Assembly: GCA_015680685.1 (NCBI GenBank)
Contig: MNCI01010798.1
Coordinates: forward strand, 83,623 to 147,394
From: Gnetum montanum
Lineage: Eukaryota > Streptophyta > Gnetopsida > Gnetales > Gnetaceae
Direction: 5' to 3'
DNA: 63,772 nt
The notes under the pieces are model-generated. The model saw only the letters and a list, made by a program, of their open reading frames with translations. It was not told where the DNA came from and did not search any database. Position 1 is the stretch's first letter. Every line of letters begins with the position of its first letter. Shown in pieces: positions 35,717 to 48,017 of the stretch. The translations under genes were made by a program, and so were the position numbers.

Positions 35717-36871
35717 TATCAAGAGGTTGATCTACAATGTTTCTTATCCTAGCCTTTTAAATTTGTAGATGTATGTGTTTTTGCATCTTCTTCTATTTTA
35801 TGATGAATACTATAACTTCCTTAGCTTCCTCATTATCTAGTTCAATTGGGTAATTCAAATTGAGAAGGAAAAAAGGTAGATCATTAGCCCACTCATACTT
35901 TGCCATGAGCTTAAACATGTTAGATATAAGAAGATAGACTAGCCTTTGTTTGACATAAGTTATTTTATAGTCTTTTATACTTAGTCCTTTTGAGAATCTG
36001 TAATTTCTTCTCTAGTCCATGAGCTTCTAAATCTTGAAGCAACATGAATCAAAGAATGATATCATAGTTTTCATAATAAAAGTTATTGTGACTTCATAGG
36101 ATTGTTACTAGTAAGTTAGATTTTTCTTGCAAATAGGTTTGTACTTGAAATAGAAAGTGAGAATTTTTCTTAAAGAAAATGTAAAAGTCACAAAAAATTT
36201 ACATGATATCAATGTTTCAACACAACATGTAATTAACATTTAGAAAGAAGTATGAATGTATATAGAGAGTGCAAGTCATAAAAATGATAATTTTATAGAG
36301 GTCCTCCTTCTAGCACTAGAAAAATATTGTGGTAAAGATCGTCATAATATAGGATTTGTCACAAATTAACATGAAATTGAGCCCAATAATCTCATAGTTA
36401 CCAAATAGTTCAAGAAAATAAATTTCTTAATTAATTTCCCTTAAATTAAAAAGGAACTTGCAAATCATTAGAGAAATCTAACTATACAAAAAAAATCATT
36501 TTTTCCAAATGCTAGCACATGAAAAGTAAAAAATAGCACATATGGAGTAGATGAGAATAAAATGAGTATAACATGAAACAAAATAATATAGAATGTGGTA
36601 TGTGACTAGTAATAGAGATGTTTGAAAATAGAGTGTAAAGCAAGACAGATTTGATTTGTTTTCGAGGAAAACTAGATTTGAAAAGGAATATAGAATACAG
36701 ATCTAAAGCAGATCTAGATAATGCTAGAAATAGAAAGGATTGAAATAGAAAAATCCAAACTAAAAAATAAAGAGAATAAAAACCTATTGTAAATGTTCCA
36801 AAAGAAGTACTAGGGATTAGAGGTATATGATGAGAAGCTACATTACCACATTCTTTCTTTGATGCATGCAT
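35717..36871 (-). other. D1 upstream (5') region beyond A2
   Basis: D1 continues here after the A2 insertion. Minus-strand reading near 35930-35800 gives a short protein-like run (KLMAKYEWANDLPFFLLNL) upstream of gag, where Ogre-type elements carry an extra ORF1; that comparison is positional only. 36871-36512 is open for 119 codons on the minus strand but is hydrophobic and unrecognised. Confidence 0.35.
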
Positions 36872-37689
36872 CTATGTAGATCTAATAAGAACATTGTAAA
36901 TTCAGAAGCTAAGTAAGTAAGAGAATTGGATCGGATCAGTGTGTTCACATGATTCTAAGAGATTCTCCATACGTTAGGAGGACAACACAAGGGGAATACA
37001 AATGTGGTAGTAGAAAAAAGGAAAAATGAGAAAAAAATCAAAAGAACTAATATATCTAGTAGAAAAATAGTTATTTGTAGAGAGGCAAAGTCCTTGAAAA
37101 TATTTCTAAATTGCCTAAGTTTCAAAGCAAGAAAACTATGCTTATTGGTAAAGGTAGTTAGGAAGAAGCCAAATGGATGCTAATCAGGTGCTCATTAAGT
37201 ATCAACCCCTTTTCATTTGGTGATATCCTTCTATTGATAGGCTAAAAATGCCTCATATATTGTGAGTAAATGACACATTAGGATGCACAAAATCTTCTAG
37301 AAGATTTTAGAAGGTTCTAGATAGGAGAATCAATGTATGGATGATTACTATGAGAATTGACATTGGACATCAATGCAAGATTTAACATAGGATGTCAAAG
37401 AACTAACTAATGTTGAGTATCAAAAGCTAATTGGCTAAAGAAACTAAGTCAAAATCAATGCACGAGATGATGTTGGACATCAAAACTAGAAGTTGTTGAA
37501 GAAATAAAAAAAAATAATGTTGCAAACAACATGAAACATCACTTTTTGGTAAGAGCTAAAGATGGAAATTATAAACCACATTGCAAATAATGCATGACAC
37601 CAAATTTCAGCTACTAAAGATGGTATTAAGTTGAGAAGCCATAGAGTGTACCAAAACCTCTAACTTATACACAAAAATGTCAAAGTAGG
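36872..37689. other. Junction zone between D1 and D2
   Basis: The 5' ends of D1 (minus) and D2 (plus) meet somewhere here. It holds repeated GATGTTGGACATCAA-like and GACATTGGACATCAA-like runs (37355-37480) and could include a family D LTR, but I could not define ends or a primer site. Confidence 0.3.
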
Positions 37690-38930
37690 TACAATAGTTA
37701 GCATTCCTTAATGATGTTATGCTTCATCACTAAAGAATTAAAGACAAAGCATCTAAGGCATTAATCATGCAAAGAAATGTTTCTAGTTTCTTGAATTAAG
37801 TCCTAAGTGGTCCAATAAATTCTAGTATTCCCTTGCTAGTCCTACCCAAGGAAGTTTCACTACCATCCTTCACAAAGTATAATGAAAAAATAGTAGATTT
37901 TATGAATCATGTGGTCACATTTAGAAATGAAGGCATGCTTTCTACCCTTTACTCTCATATCATGCTCAGATGTTTCTCTAACTCTCTTTCTGGAAGAGCT
38001 TTAAAATGGTATAGGTCCTTGCCTCATCATTCCATTACATCTCTGAAATAATTGTTGGCAGCTTTCATTCAACATTTCAAGTTCAATGTTCCTCAAAGCA
38101 CTAGTGTTATATCCTTTGTAGCTATGAAGAGAGCTCCAAATGAGTTCATCAATAAGTTCATTTCTTGATGGACAATAAAATCAACTAAGTTACTGTAACA
38201 TTTGAAGAAATTTAGCTTATAAGACATTTTCAAAGTTGCATTCATTGACTATATCTAGAAGAGAAAGGCTTATCCTAAGTTTCATTCTTTGAATGATGGC
38301 TTCCTAGGTACCACATGTATTGAAGAAGCCACCATTCAATGTGGTGATAAAGAAGTCTTGTCAATCTATAGCAAAGCTAACAAGGTTGTGAAATAAGAAA
38401 AAGAGACAACTAACTTCTTAGGATTTTTCTTCTTTTTCTAAGAAATATAACAATGTTCTTTCAACGACTTCTTCTTCAACTCAGTAATGCAAACCTCAAA
38501 GAAATAGATCTCAATATACTAAGATACCCATAAGGTATTCTTTGCTTCTGAACAATCTTCTTATGGATGAACACCTTAGAGAAAAGCAAGTTTCTAATTA
38601 GTCAAGATCACATTATCACTGAATTTAGCTTATAGCAATGGATCCTTTTCAAAGACAAGAAGATGATCCAAAGATTCCTAAGTGGTATGATTATTAGAAG
38701 TACTATTTTTATCATGAGACTACTGGTCATTACATGGATAGTTGTAGGAATCTCGAGGATGACATTTAAGATCTCATAGATAAAGGTAAGATAATAGTGG
38801 AAAGTGAGCCATTCACTATGCATTTAGATAATTAGTTGCTGAAGGTATTTTAAAATCACTTAGAAGTTGGAACACTATTTTGGCTTTCAAGTCAAATTAT
38901 AAAACTCATAACTCCTCACTTAAGAAGCCT
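37690..38930 (+). pseudogene. Family D2 gag
   Basis: Plus-strand gag: LPKEVSLPSFTKYNEKI, FMNHVVTFRNEGM, SLSGRALKWYRSLPHHSI (37833-38050), then AAFIQHFKFNVPQST and the typical KRAPNEFINKFIS run. A zinc-binding-like part follows at 38680-38790 (YYFYHETTGHYMDSCRNLEDDI...DLIDKGKI). Stops are common. D1 gag matches throughout. The start codon is not evident and the 5' end may be truncated. Confidence 0.7.
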
Positions 38931-39599
38931 TATGTCATTTACTAATGTGAAGATAAGTGTCATCAACAATCTACATCATAATCTTAAAAGCCTTATGTCA
39001 TTTTTTGGTTTGACTACACCACCACTTTATCAAAGTCAAATCATCCTTCATCATTTCCTTGTCTCATCTTCATTGTCCCAAGTAACTAAACCCTAGCTAT
39101 ATCTTATATTGCTACCGATTTTCATCATTCTACCTTTATTAATGAACCCATTCATCCTTCCTTCTCATACCCCATTCCATATCATGTTGAATTTCAAAAT
39201 CTATTTACCTACTATATCCCAAATATTTAATCATCCCTTTTCATCACCTCAAGTAAATATCCTTACCTGTAGCTAGTAGACTAACTAGTCATAGATAAAC
39301 AAACATTAAGAGAAAGTTACTAATGCATCTAAGCAACCTCTAAAACATCAAAGAAGATTTTTTTCTAGCAACATTAGGAACTTGGTTCTTTAAGTAGCTT
39401 TTCACCTTCATCTAATCTTATACAGCTAGTCATAGTAGCACCTTTTCCATGATTATCTTAGTCAATAGATAATAAGATCCTATGGAAAATGATCACTATT
39501 GTCCATTTGGAAGGAACTAACTTATCCTTGTATGAACTCATATCAGCTTATAAAAGCATCATAATAATTTATATAATGTTCTTAAGATAATTGTAGTAC

Positions 39600-40350
39600 C
39601 AAGTAACATCCCACCTTAGGTAAAGGCTATATCATCCTTTTTTGAAGTCCCTCATTATGGAATCATTAGTCTAAACTTTCCTGGTGAGAATATAAAGACT
39701 AATTTGAACACATAAGATATCTATGAGCTACCACTCTACATAATTATCAAAGTATCATAGAATGCTTCAATTCCACTAATACATGTTGATGATGGCACTA
39801 GATCTAACATGATCATATGGACTATTATCAAGCATCTTAGTCTTCATGATTAGGTAACCCTTAATAAAATTTGTACTAATCTCATTTCCTTTAATGGTAT
39901 GTAAGTAGAAGTTATAGGTTCCATTAAGTTATTGTTCATTGTCTATGATTTTATATAATCTAATGTCTTTTCATGATCATACGTGAATGTCCTGGTATGA
40001 ATAGAATACTAAGATGTCCTTGGCTAGCTTAGCATTGTGTAGTATCATCCCCTATACATCATGAGATTTACTTTCTCTTCTAATACCATGAAATAATCAC
40101 CTCAACTCATACAAAAATTCCAAATATCTCTTACTTAAATCATGAAGCACCACCTTATTAGCTTAGTGGTGAACTAGTTGATATTAAAATAGAACTTGTA
40201 GGTAAATCGATAGTTACCTCCCCTTCTAATAATTCTACCTATACTAAAGACTTTATAGACTTGAATGATGAGTCTATTTTTGATATTAGAATTATTGATC
40301 TAGGCTTTGGAGAACTTGACATATCCTCTACTATGAAAAATATTTTCTTT
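39600..40350 (+). pseudogene. Family D2 aspartic protease
   Basis: Catalytic HVDDGTRSNM with DDGT intact at 39788-39799, then a VEVIGSIKL run, the ILRCPWLA stand-in for LGRPWI (about 40000-40030), and the LGFGELDISST tail near 40300. Stops break it. 38931-39599 between gag and protease is Ser/Pro-rich coding remnant without a domain. Confidence 0.68.
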
Positions 40351-41102
40351 ATCCTTCTCATACAACTACTTGAAAGTTCATTGCTAATGCAATAGCATAG
40401 GATGCATGAGCTTTGAAAAATCTTGACTATTTTATTTGTTGCTTTTCCTAGGTGGAAGACATATACTAGTACCTGATAAATACCTTTTCATTATTTCATC
40501 GTTATCATTTATTATTATTAGGCTATGACATAGTGAATGATTACACTATGGCGATATATTACATCATTCTCATAACTATAATATCACACAATGATGTTTG
40601 ATAGAAAATAATAATATTATCTTATAAAGTTATCATAATTAGAGTGCATCATAACATTTGATGTTGCATGTTATTTACACTTTCTTTCTGCATCAAGAAC
40701 TTGATTTTTTCTTTACTACTTTTTCTAAGTAGTGGACATCTACTAATGCTTGTTAGGATGACAATGAAACTTCACATTAAACTTTTATAATTTTCTTTTT
40801 ACTATTTATCATTTATTGTTAGCAAGCAATGTTAAGTGATAAGCAATTAATTAATGTTAATACATCATCTTAGTTTTATAGCTTTCATAACACATAGTAA
40901 TAGTTAATTCGAAATGAAACAAAAATATCAACTTTATTATCTTACAAAAAATTTATAACTAGTGCATGTCATAACATTTGACTTTGCACATTATGTCCTA
41001 AAACTTTATTTATACTTATGATGTTTTACAAAAAATATGTTTTCTACATCAAACATAAATGATGCACAAAATTGATGTATAAACATCATGGAGTTGCTAG
41101 CC
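40351..41102. other. D2 spacer with a duplicated block
   Basis: Non-coding, between protease and the stop of the antisense gene. A block beginning with a pyrimidine tract and (C)CTAGGTGGAAGACATATACTAG at about 40447 is repeated in diverged form from about 40729 (TCTAAGTAGTGGACATCTACTA). D1 shows one copy. Confidence 0.55.
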
Positions 41103-41353
41103 TTATTTGTCATCCCCAACAGCTTCTTCCTCCTTTTTTTTTGTTAACTTGTATAGGAGTTGGTTTAGCCATTGGTCCCTAGCTACTCTCCCTAGGATTT
41201 GCATGACAAAATCAAAATAAAATATGTAGTTAGTCTCATTTTCTCATTTTATAAGATAAAATAACCTAACTACCTAAGATCTTGGTATTTACTCTATGTA
41301 TCTCTCTACATCTCCAAAATTCTTTCTTCTATGTCCTCCAAGCTCAAGTTAGC
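41103..41353 (-). pseudogene. 3' exons of the D2 antisense gene, cut off by element C
   Basis: Minus-strand continuation of the antisense gene after element C, ending at TAA 41105-41103, the same stop position as in D1. Contains the intron 41199-41273. The reading up to the insertion matches D1 around 22990-23060. The rest of the gene lies at 48018-51439. Confidence 0.65.
41199..41273 (-). other. Intron of the antisense gene, D2 (75 nt)
   Basis: Minus strand: exon end CTTAG, donor GTAGTT, a GACTAAC branch-like run, then CATGCAA where AG is expected. The partner D1 intron keeps AG but has a GC donor. Confidence 0.68.
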
Positions 41354-41358
41354 CATAT

Positions 41359-42364
41359 TGAAGCACATTCACTTCATAGTTCAATCACCTTCAAATACTA
41401 AATCCATATATTATCCAAAGACAAAACTTTTTATTAGAAAAGTAGAAAACTAGCTATCTTCAATTAATTTATTAGAAGATTATAATAGGGTTTTCAAAAC
41501 CCACAACATCTAAAACCTATCATACTCAACCAATATTATAGAGCATGAGGCTCTACAATCACAATATGGTTGTTCTCAACGCAAGACACGATCAATAGAG
41601 AATCTCTTCTACAACTTGGCATTGAGATCTCAACTCAAAAATAAGACAAAAGAGAATAGATCACACAGATCAACACACCATAAGTTGATGTTGAAGTTGC
41701 ACTCACTCAGTGTACTCCCACACACTTTCTTGTTTAGCTCTTCACACTTAAGAGCTCTCTCTCTTACTCATTCCTCTTAACAATTGCTGAATACAACAAT
41801 ATTTATAATAAATCAAAAGATAAGAAAACGAGAAAACTTTCCTTAACTCAACTTAAGGATTTTTAGATGTTTTCCAAGTCTTCTCACCTTCTCCCTAGCT
41901 ATTTTCATTCTTTTCTATCTAATTTTGGCTATTTTTTGAATTGGAATGGGTGTTTTTGAAAGTTTCCTTGGTCGTACAGGTTGTCTTTAACCTTCCCAAG
42001 ATGTCTTCTATGAAAACCTAGCTATCAGGAAATACATCTACTTTTTTTACAAGATGTTTACTCTAGGGCCAAGACGTCTCGCACATGTAAGATGTCTTAG
42101 AATCAAGGAAGATGTCTTTTTTAAGATGTCTCTTGGCTTGGAGAGACATCACCCAAGAAGTCTTCTTGCAAAAAAAAAGACATCTTTCTTGAGACTTCTA
42201 CCAAAATAGCAAGATGTCTTCTCTCATCTGCAGATGTCTCCTATTAATCCTAGGTGTCAGCCAAGACATCTTCTAGTCCTTCAAGACATCTTCTTTAAGC
42301 CCAAAACCTACAAAAATAAATGTAGGGAAGGAACAAGGAAATTAGAAGAGGTGTTCCTACATCA
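41359..42364 (-). repeat. 3' LTR of element C, with GATGTC/GACATC array
   Basis: Minus strand TGATGTAGGAAC...GTGCTTCA. The U3 (about 41995-42300) holds a dozen or more copies of AAGATGTCT or its reverse complement AGACATCTT, in both directions. The same array is at 47650-47945 in the 5' LTR. Confidence 0.88.
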
Positions 42365-42539
42365 TCTCTCCCACCCTTCAAAAAGTAAACTTAGTTGACC
42401 AAGGGAGTAAAGGTTGAAGTGATCCCCCACTCTTAACGTTTGATCTCATGGATCCATACATTATCATCAATGAACTTATCCTTCTAATGGATTAAATATT
42501 CATGCCTCTTCACTTCTTGAGTGCTAGAAACTTTCCTCT

Positions 42540-43480
42540 ACTTGAGTATGATTACCTTCCTTTCCAATAAAGGCTTAGATTGATTAATATTACTCTTCAA
42601 CTTATTGGTGATACCATGTATGGTCTTCTCATTTACTAGTCCATGATGGTTCATAAGATTTAACACATTAAACACAGAAGACAAAATGACATCATTTGGT
42701 AAATCAATCTCAAAAGAATTATCATTGATCTTAGCCTTTATTTTGAAAGGCCCCATATTCTTAGCTTTTAATTTGGAGGAGTTAACACATCTCAACTACT
42801 TCTTCTTGAAGTGCATCCAAACCAAGTCACCAATAGCAAAATTAGGCCTTTGTTTGCTCTAATTTCTCTTGAGGACTCTCTCTTCAATCTTCTTCTCAAA
42901 ACTTAATTTTACTTATGCATGGATATCCCTCATCTCTTTCACAAAATTAGCACTAAGTTAAGCTTTGCCATCAAAGCTCTTTAAGGTATCCATCATCTTT
43001 GGAAAAAATCCATAGTGCATCTCAAATGAGCTTTTTCTACTTGCAATATGAAAGGCATTATTATATGATAACTTAGAATGACACAACAAGTTTTTCCACC
43101 TATTTGGCTATCCATCACACAAACATATTAATATGTTTAGTAAGGATTTATTCACCACCTCCATTTGACCATCAAATTATTGATGATATGCACTAGAAAA
43201 ATTCAACTTCATCCCTAAAATTTTCCAAAGGAACCTCTAAAAGGAACTTGTGGATTTGTAGTCTTTGTCACTAACAATATTCAAAGAAATACCATGCAAC
43301 TTCATAACATGCTAGAAAAATAAATTTGGAACATAAGAAGCATCACTCACTTTCTTGCATGGAATAAAATGTGATGTCTTGAAAAACCTATCCACAACAA
43401 CAAGAATTGCATCAGTTTCACTCTTGGTTTTTGGAACACCACCCAGAAAATCCATCGACACACTTTCCTATGGACCTTTG
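42540..43480 (-). pseudogene. Element C integrase
   Basis: Minus strand. Core runs IVSDKDYKS, LNFSSAYHQQFDGQMEVVNKS (with the catalytic Glu kept) and SYNNAFHIASRKSSFEMHYG. The C-terminal runs are FAIGDLVWMHF and MGPFKIKAKINDNSFEIDLP with VFNVLNL (42800-42640). That C-terminus is of chromovirus type; no chromodomain was recognised after it. Stops and frameshifts break it. Confidence 0.78.
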
Positions 43481-43869
43481 GGAATTGGCAAAGGCATATA
43501 GTGTTTATTCACATCTAAACCCCCTTTGAACTTTTAACATGCTAAGCACTCCATGCATTTTGAAACTTCTATTGTCATACTAGGCTAAAAATAGTGCCTA
43601 CCCACAAGTTTCAATGTTTTATCCCTAAACATGTGACTTTTCATACTACTACAATGGTTTTCAAATAAAAGCTTTTTCCTAAAATCAAAATTAGGAATAC
43701 ACACCTTTCCATTCTTAAATAATAGTTCATCTTGAATATGATAGTTCCATCACTAGTCCATCCTACTTATCAATGGTTCTTTGAGGTTTCTCCAGACCTA
43801 TCCAAAATCATCATCATGCTCATAAAAAGAAGAAAAATCATCCATACCTTCCACATGAGGTATGTTGAA

Positions 43870-44170
43870 ATTAATCACATGCACCTTGGATAATGCATCA
43901 GCCATAACATTAGCTTTTCCACTTTTTTTTCTTTAATACAAAATTGAACTCCTTGGGCAACAAGTAATGCATCTAATGCTTGATTACTTGAACAGTAGCA
44001 TAAAAATCCTTCTCATATATGCTATATTTTTTCCTTGACTCATTCAACTTTTCTGAAAAGAAAGCAATAGGTCTACCTTCTTGTTAAAGTAACCTACCAA
44101 TGGTAAATCCACTTGCATCCACAATCACTTGAAAAAGTTTTTGAAAATCTAGAATTGCAAGCATTGCTTC
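43870..44170 (-). pseudogene. Element C RNase H
   Basis: Minus strand: VIVDASGFTIGRLL, QEGRPIAFFSEKLNESRKKYS, DFYATVQVIKHWMHYLLPKEF, and further on VMADALSKV. These are the usual landmarks of Ty3/gypsy RNase H. The middle part is frameshifted. Confidence 0.75.
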
Positions 44171-44405
44171 ATTGGTAATTTTTTCTTTCAACAAGTCAAA
44201 GCTCCCTTGGTTTTTATTATCCCACCTAAAATTTTTATTTTTCTTTAACAAAGTAAACATAGGCCATGAAATACCACTAAAATTTTTGATGAATCATCCA
44301 TAAAAACTTGCTAAACTAAGGAATGAGCTTACCTCCCCAACATTCTTAGGAGTTGGCCAATCCTTACTAACCTTCACCTTGGTAGCTTCCATCCAAATTT
44401 GATTT

Positions 44406-44990
44406 TTAGCAATGACTTCTTTTAACATTGATCACCAGTTGTGCCTTCTCCAACTTAAGACACATCATCCTCAAGTTGTCTAAATGCTCTTCTTTATTAG
44501 AGCTATATATCAAAATATTGTCAAAAAATCCAATACAATACTTATAAATTAATTCCTTCAATATATCACGCATCCATCTTATGAATGTAGCAGCTGCATT
44601 CATAAGCCCAAATGACATCATCAACTACTCGAATAATCTATCTAGTGTTTTGAAAGCTATCTTCCACTCATCACTAGATATAATTTTGATTTGATAGTAA
44701 CCACTCTTCAAATCAATTTTGCTAAAAATATCTGCATTTGTAAAGACATCAAGGATATCATCCATTCTTGGAATAAGAAACTTGCACCTCACTATTATCC
44801 TATTCACTACCCTATAATCAATGCACATCCTTCATTCATTATTGTCCTTCCTTTGCACTAGCATCACTAGAACTGCACAAGGTGAAATGGGTTCCCTCAT
44901 GAAGCCATTTACAAGTAAATACTCTTCTTTCCATTGCAATTCAATCCTTTGATTTAGTGCCATTTGATAAGCTCTTTCATTTAGAATCAT
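44406..44990 (-). pseudogene. Element C reverse transcriptase
   Basis: Minus strand: MCIDYRVVNRIIVRCKFLIP and FSKIDLKSGYYQIKI (44828-44700), then SFGLMNAAATFIRWM and the active site, decayed to FFDN where YLDD is expected, followed by ILIYSSNKEEHLDNLR (44620-44470). A frame change lies between the two open parts. Confidence 0.82.
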
Positions 44991-45451
44991 AACATAAGGA
45001 ATAAAATTAATCTATTGTTGTACATTCCTCATTGATGGTAATCCATCTAATTTTTCCTTGAACACCTTGGGAAATCTCTCCTTCAAGCCTAGAACACCTA
45101 TAGGAAGATCAACTTGCACATCATCATGGTTAGCAACTATTTTCATAACAAAAAAACCAAAATCAATTTAATAATATTTCTTAATATATTTCCTCTCTCC
45201 TAGAAGGATTAAGGAAGCATTAAGTGAGCCTTGCTACCTCACTTGTTTAGCTGTCATAGGAATCAAACCATGAACTCCATTAAGTCTAGATACACTCCAC
45301 ATATTTCTTGATCCATCAAACTCAACATCATTGTCAAAATTTCAAGGTCTACCAAGAATTCCATGAGCATAATCTATTGAAGCACATCACACTTTATAAT
45401 ATCATCAAAACCTCCAATTTTAAATCTAAAGGTGCATTGTTCCCTCACCTC

Positions 45452-45700
45452 TTAGGAAAAATCTCTAGATAACCAATGCACTTTATAGAGTCTCAGATGA
45501 GGATTAGTTACTAAACTTAATTTAATTACTACCCTAGAAGCAATAACATTTCCTTGGGTTCTCACATCAATTAAAACATGAATCCATTCCCCACTAAGCA
45601 AACATCTAACTCCAATATGATACAACAATTTTCTATTAGAGTCGTCTCCTCCAATTACATTTCCCATGAATACATAAGAATTTAATTCAAAAACATCCTT
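45452..45700 (-). pseudogene. Element C protease
   Basis: Minus strand: HVLIDVRTQGNVIASRVVIKL followed by PHLRLYKVHWL. Here IDVRTQGN stands for the IDSGS-type catalytic run, with the Ser/Thr-Gly altered, and PHxxPYxVxWL is typical of chromovirus proteases. Open for 71 codons. Confidence 0.68.
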
Positions 45701-45789
45701 AATTTTTAGAGCATTAAGGTTACCTCTCTAAGGACCTTAGCTTGATATTTCCTCTACCTCCATGATTTTTACATCTTTACCCTTGGCTA

Positions 45790-46943
45790 CCTTGTGAAGT
45801 GAACATTCACATTGCTTATGTTCCTATTCTCCACACCTGAAGCACTAAATTTTTTATGAGTTGCTACCTTAACCTTTACCTCCCTTACCTTGGTCCTTCT
45901 TGGCTTTTCCCTTTTCATGACCTATTTTAGTCTTCTTGTCTTTACTACCCTTCTTGTTTTCATATTTGAAATTGTATTCCTTCTCAGATCTAGATCCCTT
46001 CTCCTTCTCCTTAGAAGTTTATTTGCTCTCGGATCTAAATCCACCTAATTTCTTCTCAGCTTGAAGTGCCAAATCATAAGCCTCATCAAGAGTTTTTGGT
46101 TGATAAAATGATAACTCATACTAGTATGCCATTTTAAAACCTCCTAAAAGATTAAAGCCTGTTGATACTCCTTCCAGTTTACGTTAGCTTAATGGAATAG
46201 ATCAAAAAATTTGATGTAGAAATCCTTGACATCATTATCTCCTTGCCTTAAGGAATTTGAACTTCATAATGGTTTCTTGTCTCTAGTGAGACTGTTCAAA
46301 TGTTCTTTTCAACTTGTATTTCGTCAAATCCCAATCTTTGATAGTTTGACTATTTCATCTTTCTTAATGTTAAGTCTCCTTTTCCCACCATGTAAAAGGC
46401 ATACCTTCTAATCTGGATTTAGTAATAAGTACCCTCAAGTCATTCGATTCCTCTTCCAACTAAAAATTCTTTTCAAGATCTTCAATCAACTTACAAAAAC
46501 ATTGATGACATCTACACTATTAAAAGTCTTCAAATTAACATGTAGAAGTCTTGTAACATTTCTAAATGTGCTAACAAGCTTTGCCTAATCTTTCTTGTCA
46601 AGCTTACTTGAAGAAGAAGCATTGAACACCATTGGAGAGCCCTTGGAGTTCTCATCTAAGGAATAGGATTCCCTTCAACTATAATCTTTGGCCAATGGTT
46701 TCCTACACTCCCATAGCTAGATTGTCCTTCCTCTTCATTTACTTCATCTCCATTTGGTTATGAAAATTCCTTTTCTAAATGCACATGCTCATCTCCTTTA
46801 TGTGTCAAAATATGGTTTGGATTGGCATTTTGGCCTACCTTTGTGCTAAATTCATCCAATCAAACAACCATCATCTAGAAGGTAGACTTCATGCTCTTCA
46901 TGTCTCGATTTAGGGCTTGCATCTATTTCTTCTTGGATGCCAT
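45790..46943 (-). pseudogene. Element C gag with CCHC zinc knuckle
   Basis: Starts at ATG 46943-46941 (MASKKK...MQALNRDMKSM). A CCHC knuckle of spacing CX2CX4HX4C lies at about 45850-45808 on the minus strand, with one stop inside it. Lys-rich stretches precede it. The primer site just upstream (about 47016-47009) looks like a tRNA-Met site missing six bases: TTTGG joined to AGCATAA. Confidence 0.7.
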
Positions 46944-47022
46944 CTAGAATTGACATAATCCTCAACCAATTTCTAAGCAACAATTAACAAAAAACTCAAT
47001 AAAAATTTATGCTCCAAAGCTT

Positions 47023-48012
47023 TGAACACAATAGCTAGAAGGTTTACTCCATAATTAAATCACCTTGAAATACTAAATCTATATATTATGTAAAGAAAAA
47101 AAAATTTTGCTAGAAAACTAGCTATCTTTAATTAATTTATTAGAAGATTACAATAGGATTCTCAAAACCCAAAACATCCAAAACCTATCACACTTAACTA
47201 ATATTGTAGCATGAGGCTCTACAACTACACAATCTTTGTTCACAATGCAATATACAACTAATAGAAAATCTCTCCTATAAGCCAAGATTGAGATCTCAAC
47301 TCACAAGTAAGATACAAGAGAATAGAGCACATAGACCAACAAATCAAAAATTGATATTTGAGTTTCAAATACTAATTACATTCGCTCAATATGCTTCCAC
47401 ACTCACTCTTGTTTAGAACTTCATACTCAAGAGCTCTCTCTCTTACTTATCCCTCTTAATAATTGGTGAATACAACAATATTTATCATAAATTGGAAGAC
47501 ACGAAACCTAGAGACCTTTCCTCAACTTAACTTGAAGCTCTTCAAATGTTTTCCAAGTCTTCTAACCTTCTCCCTAGCTATTTTCATCCTTGTTCATCTT
47601 ATTTTGGCTATTTCTAGAATTGGGATGGGTGTTTTCAGAATTTTCCCTGGTTGTATGGATCATCTCTGATGTTGCCAATATGTCTCCTATGAAAACCTAG
47701 TACTTGAGAAAGACATCTACTACTTTTACAAGATGCCTCCTCCAAGGTCAAGTTGTCTGTTGCATAGGCAAGACGTCTTGCAATAAGGGGAGATGCCTTG
47801 TCCAAGACATCTTCTTCCAAAATAAGATGTCTTTTTTGAGACTTCTATCATAATAGCAAGACATATTCTCTCATCCCTAGATATATCCTATCAATCCCAT
47901 GTCTTGGCCAATATGTCTTCCAGCCCTCTAAGACATTTTCTTTAAGCCCAAAAACTTGAAAAAACAAATGTAGGGAAGGAATAAGGGAATCAGAATAAGT
48001 GTTCATACACCA
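47023..48012 (-). repeat. 5' LTR of element C
   Basis: Minus strand TGGTGTATGAAC...GTGTTCA, matching 41359-42364. It carries the same GATGTC/GACATC array at 47650-47945. Confidence 0.88.
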
Positions 48013-48017
48013 CATAT

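Larger units (their letters stand above)
41359..48012 (-). mobile_element. Complete Ty3/gypsy element C, reverse, CATAT duplication
   Basis: 6654 bp with LTRs of 1006 bp (41359-42364, the 3' LTR) and 990 bp (47023-48012, the 5' LTR), flanked by CATAT at 41354-41358 and 48013-48017. The minus-strand order is 5' LTR, gag, protease, RT, RNase H, integrase, polypurine tract, 3' LTR, the standard Ty3/gypsy order. The polypurine tract is GAAGGGTGGGAGAGA (42379-42365). It sits inside the D2 antisense gene, and D1 shows the same place empty (22975-22990). Confidence 0.93.

Noticed and set aside
36512-36871. 119-residue minus-strand frame as a membrane protein gene
   Set aside because: Its hydrophobicity comes from T-rich DNA. 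There is no family match and it lies in decayed D1 upstream sequence.
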